DNA from: Persicitalea sp963803495
GTDB lineage: Bacteria > Bacteroidota > Bacteroidia > Cytophagales > Spirosomataceae
Assembly: GCA_963803495.1 (NCBI GenBank)
Contig: CAWDMP010000002.1
Span: 3,782,001-3,846,000 of the forward strand
DNA length: 64,000 nt
Reading direction: 5' to 3'
Under the pieces are notes generated by a model. The model searched no databases. It had not been told where the DNA came from and saw only the letters and a program-made list of their open reading frames with translations. Positions 8,086 to 16,862 of this stretch are shown here, in pieces. A program made the position numbers and the translations under genes. The first letter of the stretch is position 1. The number at the start of each line of letters is the position of its first letter.

Positions 8086-9507
8086 TTACTGATTGGGCAA
8101 ATCAAAGAACATATTTCCGCCCCCAGCCTGACGGTCGATGGTAGAGAACACCTCGGGCCCCGCCTTAGGTACCTCGGTCTCGCCCACCCCGCGGCGGGCA
8201 CGTACGCCGAATATTTGGAAGAGTGCTTCACCCAGTAAGGGATCGCGCGGGTCGCCGTAAGGGTACAGCACCAAGCCCTCGGTTTTGGCGATGTCCGGCA
8301 CGAACCCCGCCGTGTAGTCGGAATCACGCTGGCTATTGGACGAGCGCGACACGATGGGTTGAATGCCCCATTTGATGCGCTTCGACTTGTCGGACAACGT
8401 AACGGAACCCACATTTTTACCTGTCGTAACGCCACCGATCAGAAATACCGGCATGAATGGTTTCAGCCCGTTGATAAGTAGTTCACTGGCCGAAGCCGAG
8501 GAGGTCGAAGTCAGGAAAAATACGCGGCTCAGGTTCACCCCCAGGTTCTGGCTTTTGGTGATGAAGTTGTCCTGAAAGAAGCCCTTACCGTACTGTTTTT
8601 CCAGGTCGGGCGTCACGGTTTTGTTGTACTCCTTATAGTAAAATACGTCGTTGCTGGTCACACCCTTGCCGATCAGGCTGGCAATGTTCGTGGCCGCAGT
8701 CACGTAGCCGCCCCGGTTGTAGCGCAGGTCGAACACGAGTTCATTGACACCTTTCGCCTTGAAATCCGCGAATATTCTTTCCAGTTGTGCATCATAATCC
8801 CTGTTTTTGCTACCGTTGGGTTCGGTTATAAACTGATGGTATACAATGTAGCCCACGCGCTTGTCGCCCTTCACAAAGGTAGTGTCGAAGTACACTGGGT
8901 TGGATTGCAGCAGGGTGGGGGATACCGTGCGCGTAATGGTACCGGCAGCGACTTTCTTGTCTTGGTCAAGTACGCCCATCGTGAATATCTTGGCTTCGGA
9001 CCCGGTGTAAAGCAGCGTGCGGTAGTTGTCGATGGTGAGGTTCAGGCCGTTCACGCCGGTAAAGAAATCCCCGCGCTGGAACCCGGCCTTCTCGGCCGGT
9101 GAGCCTTTCACGATGTAAGTCACTGTGCCAAAAATATCATTGCTAGTGGTCGTGTAGCGGTTGAGCCGAAACTCAAGGCCCGGACTCGTGCTCTCACCGC
9201 TTAGCGAGGCTCTCAGCTCGTCGGCACTTTCCTGCAGCCACGAAAAACGATCACCGTCAGGACGGAGGTTGGCATCGTACTTGTACAGTAACGATTGAAA
9301 AAACTTCTGAGGCTCGGCGCTCATGTCCGGATTGCTGGGTAGCTTGTCGTTCCAGAAGTACCAGTATTTCATATTGTCGAAAATCCACTTGTTCACTTCG
9401 GTATCGGGCGGATTGCCCGGACCGGCCGGGGCTACGACGTTCTTCTCGCGGCACGAAACCAAGAACATAAAGACGCCCGCAAGTAGTAGTAAGGTACTTT
9501 TCTTCAT
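8086..9507 (-). CDS. S41 family peptidase lipoprotein
   Basis: The 473-residue protein starts with a lipoprotein signal peptide (lipobox LVSC, Cys19), so it is anchored in the cell envelope. A PDZ-type domain spans about 110-195. The S41 protease core follows: the strand FDLRYNRGG (about 259-267), the serine region TSSASASELL (about 334-343) and the lysine in TTGKNVGS (Lys364). These give the Ser/Lys dyad of C-terminal processing proteases. Cytophagales carry many such orphan S41 lipoproteins whose substrates are unknown. It has its own terminator and does not look operonic. Confidence 0.9.
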   Translation of the reverse strand: MKKSTLLLLAGVFMFLVSCREKNVVAPAGPGNPPDTEVNKWIFDNMKYWYFWNDKLPSNPDMSAEPQKFFQSLLYKYDANLRPDGDRFSWLQESADELRASLSGESTSPGLEFRLNRYTTTSNDIFGTVTYIVKGSPAEKAGFQRGDFFTGVNGLNLTIDNYRTLLYTGSEAKIFTMGVLDQDKKVAAGTITRTVSPTLLQSNPVYFDTTFVKGDKRVGYIVYHQFITEPNGSKNRDYDAQLERIFADFKAKGVNELVFDLRYNRGGYVTAATNIASLIGKGVTSNDVFYYKEYNKTVTPDLEKQYGKGFFQDNFITKSQNLGVNLSRVFFLTSTSSASASELLINGLKPFMPVFLIGGVTTGKNVGSVTLSDKSKRIKWGIQPIVSRSSNSQRDSDYTAGFVPDIAKTEGLVLYPYGDPRDPLLGEALFQIFGVRARRGVGETEVPKAGPEVFSTIDRQAGGGNMFFDLPNQ

Positions 9508-9736
9508 TCGAAAAATATAGCTGGTGGGTTGAAGTATGGGGTGGTGCTATGAAACGTAAACCGCCGGGTTTCCGTATTGTTTCAGCGCGTCACCATGTCC
9601 TAAATCTCAAAAAATAGGGTGGAAATGTATGCAAAGCCAATTTTGCAACATAGTACATAAGACATTTTCTGTTTTGCCGTTATGAACTACGTAAAGAAGA
9701 TGATTCCAGATTCCCGCCGCTCTCCCGACCCTGCTC

Positions 9737-10903
9737 ATGAAGTACCTCCCCGCCCCGCTGTCCGCTTGCCTCCTGCCGCTATTTTTACTTACAAGTACTA
9801 GCCTGATGGCCCAATCGACTGGTCCACCGCCCGCCGAGTCGTTCATTTGCAAGTACGTGGGTACGGGCGGCGGCAATGCGGTACTAAAATCGCCGCAGGA
9901 CATCTGCAACTACATCGCCTTCACGTCCAATCGCCACGCCGAGCGCATCGTGGAGCGTATCCTGCAACCTGTGGGCCTGACCCGGAATTTCGTAGTAGTC
10001 GAGTGTCCCAATACCGAAAACTGCTTTGCCACCGTTGTGGACGGGAAGCGCTTTATTATATACGACGGCCAATTCATGAAGAAAGTCGAAAGCCTGACCA
10101 ACACCGACTGGTCGGCCATCAGCATCGTGGCCCACGAAATCGGCCACCATTTGCAGGGTCATACCATCGACGGGCAGGGCGGCCGCCCCGCCAAAGAGCT
10201 GGAAGCCGACCGTTTCTCGGGCTTTGTGTTGCATCAGTTGGGTGCCTCACTGGACGAATCGCTGATTGCCATTCGTACGCTATCGAGCGTAGAAAGTACC
10301 GACTCGCACCCCGGCCTGGGCGTCCGCGTCGAGGCCATCAGCCGGGGCTGGACCGAGGCGGAGAAAATGTATCCCCTGTTCAACAAAGTGCCGGTCCGTA
10401 CCGCACCAGCGCCGTTAGCCACCGCGACGGCCTCCCGCGAGGAAAAAGTCTACCGCCCCGCGCCCAGAGTGACCGCGCCGGAGAACATCATCGAAACCGA
10501 CATTACCTACCACGCCCCCAAAGGCTGCGCCTCGGGCGATTGCTACGACGGCCCGGGCATTCTGATTCGTGAGAACCAGGAGCGTTACGAGGGTAATTTT
10601 CAGTATGGCAAGAAGCACGGCCTCGGCGTACAGTTTTATCCCGGCGGCGCGGTGCGCTACAAAGGACTCTTCCGCGAAGACCTCCGTTCCGGCGAAGGTG
10701 CCTACTACTTCTCCAACGGCGATAGGTTCGTCGGTACCTTCCTGCACAATGTCCCCGAAGGCAAGGGTACTTACTTCTACGCCGACGGCGAACGCTTCAC
10801 TGGTACCTTCCACGAAGGCCTCCGCGAAGGCTACGGCGTACTCCAGCGCGCCGACGGCAAGCGCGAAGCGGGCTATTATAAGGAAGATGAAAGGATAAGG
10901 TAG
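9737..10903 (+). CDS. Secreted zinc metalloprotease fused to MORN repeats
   Basis: The 388-residue protein has a signal peptide (cleavage near SLMAQS). A protease domain follows, with the zinc motif HEIGH (133-137) and the third-ligand segment KELEADRF (153-160), the HExxH...ExxxD arrangement of M48/gluzincin-like enzymes. Residues 220-255 are a Pro/Ala linker. About 284-380 hold four or five MORN repeats (YEGNFQYGKKHG, YKGLFREDLRSGEG, FVGTFLHNVPEGKG, FTGTFHEGLREG). MORN units usually bind lipids or act as scaffolds. The fusion suggests a protease targeted to a membrane or protein surface; substrate is unknown. It is convergent with rocD. Confidence 0.8.
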   Translation: MKYLPAPLSACLLPLFLLTSTSLMAQSTGPPPAESFICKYVGTGGGNAVLKSPQDICNYIAFTSNRHAERIVERILQPVGLTRNFVVVECPNTENCFATVVDGKRFIIYDGQFMKKVESLTNTDWSAISIVAHEIGHHLQGHTIDGQGGRPAKELEADRFSGFVLHQLGASLDESLIAIRTLSSVESTDSHPGLGVRVEAISRGWTEAEKMYPLFNKVPVRTAPAPLATATASREEKVYRPAPRVTAPENIIETDITYHAPKGCASGDCYDGPGILIRENQERYEGNFQYGKKHGLGVQFYPGGAVRYKGLFREDLRSGEGAYYFSNGDRFVGTFLHNVPEGKGTYFYADGERFTGTFHEGLREGYGVLQRADGKREAGYYKEDERIR

Positions 10904-10905
10904 GG

Positions 10906-10952
10906 TTGAAAGTTGAAACTCATACACTCGTGAACTTTAAACTTTAAACTCC
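10906..10952. repeat. Inverted repeat between convergent genes
   Basis: GTTGAAAGTTGAAAC (10906-10920) just after one stop codon faces GAACTTTAAACTTTAAACTCC (10932-10952), which overlaps the 3' end of rocD. It is the same heptamer-like word style as other spacers in the window and may act as a bidirectional terminator. Confidence 0.5.
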
Positions 10953-12194
10953 ACAAACGCTTCTTCAATAATGCCGCAAGCCGCATCCATCTGCTTGGCG
11001 TCGATGACGAGGGGTGGGGCGAAGCGAATCTTATTGCCGTGGGTGGGTTTGCAGAGTAGTCCCTTGTGCATCATGCTCAGACAAAGTTCGTAAGCGGTAC
11101 TGCTGTCCTCGGTGCCCGCGATCACGATCGCGTTAAGCAGGCCTTTGCCCCGTACCAGCGTTATCAAGTCCGTTTTTTGCTGTAGGGCTTCCATGCGGCT
11201 GCGAAAAATTTGGCCCATTGCCTCGGCATTGGCGGTCAGGTTTTCGTCTTCGACTACCCGCAGCGCTTCCATCGTCACGGCGCAGGCCAGCGGATTGCCG
11301 CCGTAGGTACTGCCGTGCTCGCCGGGACCGATGGTCAACATCACCTCGTCGTCGGCCAGGGCAGCGGACACAGGCATCGTGCCGCCCGAAAGCGCCTTGC
11401 CCAGTACCAGAATATCCGGCTTCACGCCTTCCCAATCACACGCCAGGCGCATTGCCCGTGCGTCCGATGCCGGTCTGTACTTCATCGGCGATGAACAGTA
11501 CGTTGTACCTGGTACACAAATCCCGCACGCCCCGCAGGTAGCCCGGCTGAGGTACCACGACGCCCGCCTCACCCTGAATCGGCTCGACCATAAAGCCCGC
11601 CACGTTGGGGTTTTTCTTGAACACATCTTCCAGCGCGTTCAAATCGTCGTAAGGTACCAGCACGGCACCGGGCAGGAAGGGGCCGTAATCTTCGGTGCTG
11701 GAAGGATCGGTGGAGGAGGAGATGGCAGCCAGCGTGCGACCCCAGAAGTTGCCCGTCGCGTAGACGGTTACGGCTTTGTTGGCTTCCACACCTTTTACCG
11801 TGTAAGCCCATTTGCGGGTGAGTTTGAGGGCGGTCTCACCACCTTCCACGCCCGAGTTCATCATCAGTACTTTGTCGAAGCCGAAGTACTCGGCCATGAA
11901 TTTTTCGCACTCACCCAGAATATCGCTGTGGAAAGCGCGGGAAGTCAGCGTCAGTTTTTGGGCCTGCGCGATCATCGCATTCACGATGCGCGGGTGGCAA
12001 TGTCCCTGGCTCACGGCACTGTAGGCCGACAGGAAATCGAGGTACCGATTACCCTCGACATCCCAGACATGGACACCCAGCCCGCGTTCCAGCACGACGG
12101 GCATCGGTTTGTAATTGTGCGCGCCGTACCGCCATTCGAGTTCCATGGCGCGTTCGGTAGCTTCGGAGTAGGTAGTCGTTTCGGGAAAATGCAT
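10937..12194 (-). pseudogene. rocD: Ornithine aminotransferase, frameshifted
   Basis: Reading from the ATG at 12194 (MHFPETTTYSEATERAMELE) gives a class-III PLP aminotransferase with strong ornithine-oxo-acid transaminase character (YRYLDFLSAYSAVSQGHCHP-type segment, FIADEVQTGIGRTG). Near 11450 a single extra base shifts the frame. Dropping it joins GRTG to MRLACDWEGVKPDILVLGKALSGG at the length expected for the family, with the PLP lysine in LGKALSGG. The enzyme converts ornithine and 2-oxoglutarate to glutamate semialdehyde in arginine/proline metabolism. The break sits next to the active site, so as written the gene is inactive. A sequencing error is likely. Confidence 0.85.
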
Positions 12195-12244
12195 TTTTGA
12201 AATCGATTTATAAATTATATAATTGATCGCGGTGGTGGTGGTAG

Positions 12245-12264
12245 AGACGCAATTTGTCGCGTCT
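12245..12264. repeat. Small palindrome with AGACGC arms
   Basis: AGACGC (12245-12250) faces GCGTCT (12259-12264) around an 8-base loop. The GAGACGCAAT edge is shared with the 51-bp tandem repeat at 15567-15668. It lies in the divergent spacer between rocD and the DUF5522 gene. Confidence 0.45.
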
Positions 12265-12335
12265 GGTGGGAGAACAGCGCAACAAAACCAGCCAGAAACC
12301 GGTTTTGGGGTAAAGTTAGCAAAACCTTCCGCAAA

Positions 12336-12524
12336 GTGAACCACCCTACCAAACCCACTCCTCGAATCAGACCAGACAATAGTCTGACGGAAGAAGATTT
12401 CTACCTAAACGAGCAGGGGTTTATGGTCTTCACCGTTCTCTATCATCAGAAAAGAGGCTACTGCTGCAAGAGCGGATGCCTGCATTGTCCGTACGGATTT
12501 CGGAAATCGGATGCCGTCGAGTGA
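12336..12524 (+). CDS. DUF5522 domain-containing small protein
   Basis: The 62-residue protein from a GTG start ends in the cysteine-rich motif KRGYCCKSGCLHCPYGF. Its paired Cys positions suggest metal binding, and it is the signature of the DUF5522 family seen across Bacteroidota. Function is unknown. The start is GTG at 12336; no ATG is available in frame upstream of the conserved part. It lies between rocD (divergent) and rpmB. Confidence 0.75.
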   Translation: MNHPTKPTPRIRPDNSLTEEDFYLNEQGFMVFTVLYHQKRGYCCKSGCLHCPYGFRKSDAVE

Positions 12525-12539
12525 TTTTTACGCTCGTTC

Positions 12540-12570
12540 TTTGAACTTTAAACACATCCCCTTATCTTTG
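12540..12570 (+). promoter_or_regulatory. Bacteroidota promoter for rpmB
   Basis: TTTG at 12540-12543 and TATCTTTG at 12563-12570 with a 19-base spacer form a near-ideal -33/-7 pair. The start codon of rpmB is 30 bases downstream of the -7 box. Confidence 0.85.
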
Positions 12571-12599
12571 CACCCTCATTTGCAATAATTGAAAAGATC

Positions 12600-12839
12600 A
12601 TGGCTAAGGTTTGTCAAATTACCGGAAAAAGAACACGCGTCGGAAACAACGTTTCGCACGCTAATAATAAGACCAAGCGTAAGTTTAAGCCCAATTTGGT
12701 GAAAAAACGCTTTTTCATTCCTTCTACGGGAGAATGGGTCACGATGAAAATCGCCACGTCGGCGCTGCGGACCATCAACAAGAATGGTTTCGAGGCGACG
12801 ATTAAGAAGGCCTACGAAAAAGGTACGCTGACGCTCTAA
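12600..12839 (+). CDS. rpmB: 50S ribosomal protein L28
   Basis: The 79-residue basic protein begins MAKVCQITGKRTRVGNNVSHA, the bL28 signature, with the KRFFIPSTGEWVTMKIATSALRT core. It is full length. It has its own TTTG/TAnnTTTG promoter and terminator, so it is a single-gene transcript here; in many Bacteroidota rpmB-rpmG-DUF4295-ftsY are adjacent. In this window the rest of that cluster lies 22 kb away at 35243. Confidence 0.97.
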   Translation: MAKVCQITGKRTRVGNNVSHANNKTKRKFKPNLVKKRFFIPSTGEWVTMKIATSALRTINKNGFEATIKKAYEKGTLTL

Positions 12840-12861
12840 GACATTTTTACGTCCAGCATTG

Positions 12862-12894
12862 AAAAGCCTCTCCGGGATTCGGAGAGGCTTTTTG
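12862..12894 (+). terminator. Rho-independent terminator after rpmB
   Basis: AAAAGCCTCTCC pairs with GGAGAGGCTTTT across a 7-base loop, followed by further T. Confidence 0.9.
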
Positions 12895-13085
12895 TGCTAG
12901 TTTACTGTTAGGTCGGATCGACTCGAATGGCCTATTGCCCCGTTCATCGCGCGTATGTCCGGCTTGGTCACTTTCTGGCTTTAAACTTAAAATAAGGTAC
13001 CTAGGTTTGTGTATTGATTGGCGGACGGATAGAGGAGTCCGGGGACTGAGTGGTCCCAGAATAGAAAACAGGAAAATACAATAAG

Positions 13086-15455
13086 ATGAAAGTCAATGTG
13101 CGGTTGCTGGTTTTGGGATTGATAATGCTGACGGGAAGCACCTACGCGCAAGCGCAGGAAAAGTACACGGTGAGTGGGTACGTGAAAGATGCCGCGAACG
13201 GCGAGGGGTTGATTGGCGTGTCGGTGTACGTGCGGGAGGCCAGCACGGGCGTGACAACCAACGCCTACGGCTTTTATTCGCTTACGCTTCCTACCGACGA
13301 TTACACGATGGTATTCACCTATATAGGGTACGAAACCCGTACCGACCGGGTCACGCTAAGTACTGATAAAACGCTGAACGTCGAGCTGGCTACCGAAAGT
13401 CGCCAACTGGAGGAGGTAGTTGTGAAGGCCGAAAGAGAGGATGAAAACGTGCGCAGTCTGGAAATGTCGGTCAATAAGGTAGACATCAAGACGATCCGCA
13501 AAATTCCGGCGCTACTCGGCGAGGTGGACATCATCCGCAGCATTCAGCTCTTGCCGGGCGTCACGACGGTGGGCGAGGGCGCGTCGGGCTTCAATGTGCG
13601 GGGCGGGGATGTATCACAGAATCTCATTTTGTTGGACGAGGCCCCCGTCTACAATTCGTCCCACTTGTTCGGCTTTTTCTCAGTCTTCAACCCCGACGCG
13701 GTCAAGGACGTGAAACTTATCAAGGGTGGTATACCGGCACAGTACGGCGGTCGGATTTCTTCTATTCTGGACGTTAGGATGAAGGAAGGCAATACCAAAA
13801 AACGCGAAATCAACGGCGGCATCGGTACCATTTTCTCCCGATTGACCTACGAGCAGCCCATCGCAAAGGGCAAGGGCTCTTTCATCGTGGCGGGACGCCG
13901 GTCGTACATCGACGTACTGGCCAAACCGTTTCTGAAAGGAGATCTGAAGGAGGCGCGATTTAGCTTCTACGACGTCACGGCCAAGGTCAATTACCGCATC
14001 AACGATAAAAACACGGTGTTCGCTTCCGGCTACTTTGGGCGCGATGTGTTCGGGGCGGGCTTTGGCTTTGGTTGGGGCAATGGCACGGCAACGGGTCGTT
14101 GGAATCACATTTTTTCCAACAAGCTCTTCATGAATCTGACTGCCTATTACAGCAATTACGACTACTCCATCCAGTCGGACCGCTAGCGGAAAGGAAACCC
14201 AGGATAGCTTTACCTGGAATTCCCAGATCATCAGTACCAGCATCAAGCCTGATTTTACTTACTACCTCACGCCCAATAACCAGATCAGCTTCGGCGGGCA
14301 GTACATCAACTACGACACGCGGCCCGGCAACGCGGTGGCGATATCGAACGGCGAGAGCCGCAACATCAGCCTCGACTCCCGCTTCGGTGACGAGTCGGCG
14401 CTGTACATCGCCAACGAGCAGAGAATTTCCGACCGACTGTCGCTGCAATACGGCCTCCGGTACTCGTTCTACCGCAATCTTGGACCGGGCCAGGTGTACC
14501 AGTACCAGGAGTTTCAGGAAGGCGAGCGCAAATTTCCCGACTTACCCGGCGTGGCGGTATCTAAGGGCGACGTCATTAAGCAGTACGGCAACTGGGAGCC
14601 GCGCTTTGCGATTAACCTGGGGCTAACCTCCACGGCTTCGATCAAGGCGAGCTACAACCGCACGGCGCAGTACCTGCACCTGCTTTCCAACACGGCAGCC
14701 AGTTCACCGCTGGACGTCTGGACGCTGAGTACCAGCATCATCAAGCCCGAAATTGCGGACCAAGTGGCTTTGGGCTGGTTCCAGAATTTCAGGGACAATA
14801 CCTACGAGGCCTCGGTGGAAGTGTACTATAAAGATTTGCAAAATCAGATCGACTACGTCCGCAACTCCGATCTGCTGCTCAATCGCTACGTCGAGGGTGA
14901 CCTGCTGTTCGGTAAAGGCCGCGCCTACGGGGCCGAATTCTTCCTGAAAAAGAATAAAGGCCGCCTGACGGGTTGGCTGAGCTATACCTTGGCGCGCACC
15001 GAGCGGCTCATCGACAACGTCAACAACGATGACTGGTTTCCGGCTCGCTTTGACAAACCACATAACTTTACCGCCGTCGGCCTGTTCGACGTGAATAAGC
15101 GGCTCACGCTATCTTCCAACTTCACGATCGCGTCAGGTACCCCGGCGACTTTCCCGACCAATCGGTTCGAGTACAACGGCTGGGCTTTACCCCACAACGC
15201 CTACAACGCCCGCAACAACAACCGCATCCCGACCTACCACCGGCTCGACTTTGCAGCGACCTGAAATCCAAGAAGAAGCTTTTCAAGACCGGACAGGGCG
15301 AATGGGTATTTTCGATCTATAATGCCTACAACCGCCGCAATCCGTACTCGGTGTACGTACAGCAAAATGAAAACGATGATTTAAAAACCGAAGCGATTCG
15401 CTTCTCGGTAATCGGGTCGATCATTCCGGCGGTGACCTATAATTTTAAATTTTAG
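13086..15455 (+). pseudogene. TonB-dependent outer-membrane receptor, frameshifted
   Basis: After a signal peptide (GSTYAQAQEK) come a carboxypeptidase-regulatory-like domain (about 28-110), a TonB plug (VNKVDIKTIRKIPALLGEVD, then GASGFNVRGGDVSQNLILLD) and a 22-strand-type barrel. The frame breaks at the TAG at 14184 (extra base in CGCTAGCGG). It continues in another frame from SGKETQDSFTW to LDFAAT at about 15262, where a missing base must be restored to read LKSKKKLFKTGQGEWVFSIYNAYNRRN and the terminal NFKF before the TAG at 15453. Intact, this would be a SusC-like importer. It pairs with the DUF4249 lipoprotein downstream. Confidence 0.85.
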
Positions 15456-15835
15456 AGAAAGCGACAAAGTAGCAAAGCCACAGAGCCACAAAGTGTTTTA
15501 TGATGTAGAACAACATTACGGGTACCAGGCAACCAATACAAACGAGCCCTGGACCGGGCATTAGCCCAATGTTTGTAGCATCGCAGGTGCTCAGAGTACG
15601 GAAGTCTCGGAGAGACGCAATGTTTGTAGCACCATAGGTACCCGGAGTATAGAAGTCTCGGAGAGACGCAACGTTTAGATGCAAGAGGATTCGCCAACAA
15701 AACGAAGACAAAAATAGGTATTCTGAGCACAAATTAGCTTGAACGTCCAGCACCCCGAATAGACGAATTGTAGAAGCGCTGGAAAGCGACAGCTTCATCC
15801 GGCAACAGCCCATTATTTTTTATTCAAAATAAGTC
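15456..15835. other. Gene-free spacer between receptor and DUF4249 lipoprotein
   Basis: No coding sequence is convincing in this 380-base spacer. It begins with a CACAAAG/AGCAAAG-type word run (15460-15497), then the 51-bp tandem repeat (15567-15668). The last ~60 bases lead into the lipoprotein gene. Minus-strand open frames here only translate the repeat. Confidence 0.6.
15567..15668. repeat. Two tandem 51-bp repeats with variable centre
   Basis: Unit 1 is 15567-15617 and unit 2 is 15618-15668. Both start CAATGTTTGTAGCA and end GAAGTCTCGGAGAGACG, while the ~18-base centre differs. The end contains the small dyad GTCTC-GGA-GAGAC. A partial third unit (CAACGTTTAGATGCA) follows. Confidence 0.8.
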
Positions 15836-16753
15836 ATGAAAAGAAATACCATTCAATCTATCTTCAGCGTGCTTGCGCTCTTCATTTTCCTGACAGGATG
15901 CGAAGACGTGATCGACATCGATACCGAAACCGGTCCTTCCGAACTGGTCGTGGATGGCTGGATCACCGACAAACTGGGCCCACAGACGATCAAGCTGACG
16001 CAGTCGGCCGCCTACTTCGATAACCGTCCGGCCCAGCCTGCCCTCGGTGCCGAGGTGACCGTGACCGACGACCGAGGAACGGTGTACAGTTTTTTAGACA
16101 AAGACGCCAAGGGTATTTACCAATGGTCGCCGCAGGAAGACACGCTGTCTTTGGGACGGATCGGCGGCTCGTACCAGCTGAGTATCAGGTACGCAGGAGA
16201 AGAGTATACGGCTTCTAACCAAATCAAGCGTGTACCCAGAATCGACTCACTGACTTACGAGGAAGAAAGTTTCCCGATCACCCCATCTGACGGCCCCAAA
16301 GACGGGTACCTGGCGCAGTTCTACGCTCGGGATTTTGTGGGCTTAGGCGATACTTATTGGATCAAACCGCTAAAAGGTAGCCAACTGTACGGGGCCGACC
16401 CAGGGAATATTTCCCTGGCCTTCGATGCGTCGTTCAGCGCGGGTTCGCCTTCCGATGGGCTGGTTTTTATCCAACCCCTCCGACAATCCATCAATGTCAA
16501 TCAACTATTTTCAGCGGGCGACACGGTGGGTGTCGAACTGCACAGCATCACCATCGAGTCGTATTTTTTCCTGTTTCAGGTAAGGCAGGAATCCGCCAAT
16601 GGCGGCATCTTCGCCGTTCCGCCCGCCAACATTCCCACCAACGTTACCAATGTAAATCCTGGCGGCAAAAAAGCCCTGGGTTTCTTCGGTGCCTCCGCCA
16701 TCAGCCGCGCCGAAACGATAATCGACCCGAAAAAGGCGAAGCCGAAGGAATAG
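15836..16753 (+). CDS. DUF4249 family outer-membrane lipoprotein
   Basis: The 305-residue protein has a lipoprotein signal (lipobox LTGC, Cys22, followed by EDVIDID). The DUF4249 pattern follows: LVVDGWITD, then a beta-rich domain with GAEVTVTDDRGTVYSF and YQLSIRYAGEEYTAS. DUF4249 proteins are encoded next to TonB-dependent receptors in Bacteroidota and are thought to be their surface-exposed partners; the substrate is unknown. The receptor at 13086 is the obvious partner. Downstream it is convergent with the helix-hairpin-helix barrel gene. Confidence 0.85.
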   Translation: MKRNTIQSIFSVLALFIFLTGCEDVIDIDTETGPSELVVDGWITDKLGPQTIKLTQSAAYFDNRPAQPALGAEVTVTDDRGTVYSFLDKDAKGIYQWSPQEDTLSLGRIGGSYQLSIRYAGEEYTASNQIKRVPRIDSLTYEEESFPITPSDGPKDGYLAQFYARDFVGLGDTYWIKPLKGSQLYGADPGNISLAFDASFSAGSPSDGLVFIQPLRQSINVNQLFSAGDTVGVELHSITIESYFFLFQVRQESANGGIFAVPPANIPTNVTNVNPGGKKALGFFGASAISRAETIIDPKKAKPKE

Positions 16754-16786
16754 GTTTTGAGGCAAAAATGGGGAAGGAAGGCACAT

Positions 16787-16858
16787 AGGCACAAAGTTTC
16801 CAAGTCTTTGGCAAGTAGAGTTGAACTCTGCCTTCAACGACCGACTTACTTTGTGCCT
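16787..16858. repeat. Inverted repeat between convergent genes
   Basis: AGGCACAAAGT (16787-16797) pairs perfectly with ACTTTGTGCCT (16848-16858). The arms lie just after the stop codons of the two converging genes, so it may serve as a bidirectional transcription stop. Confidence 0.55.
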
Positions 16859-16862
16859 CCCA

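Noticed and set aside
11331..12200. 289-codon open frame opposite rocD
   Set aside because: Antisense shadow; the opposite strand has complete aminotransferase motifs.
15445..15813. 122-codon minus-strand frame in the receptor/lipoprotein spacer
   Set aside because: It only translates the 51-bp tandem repeat (repeated CVSPRL-type segments).
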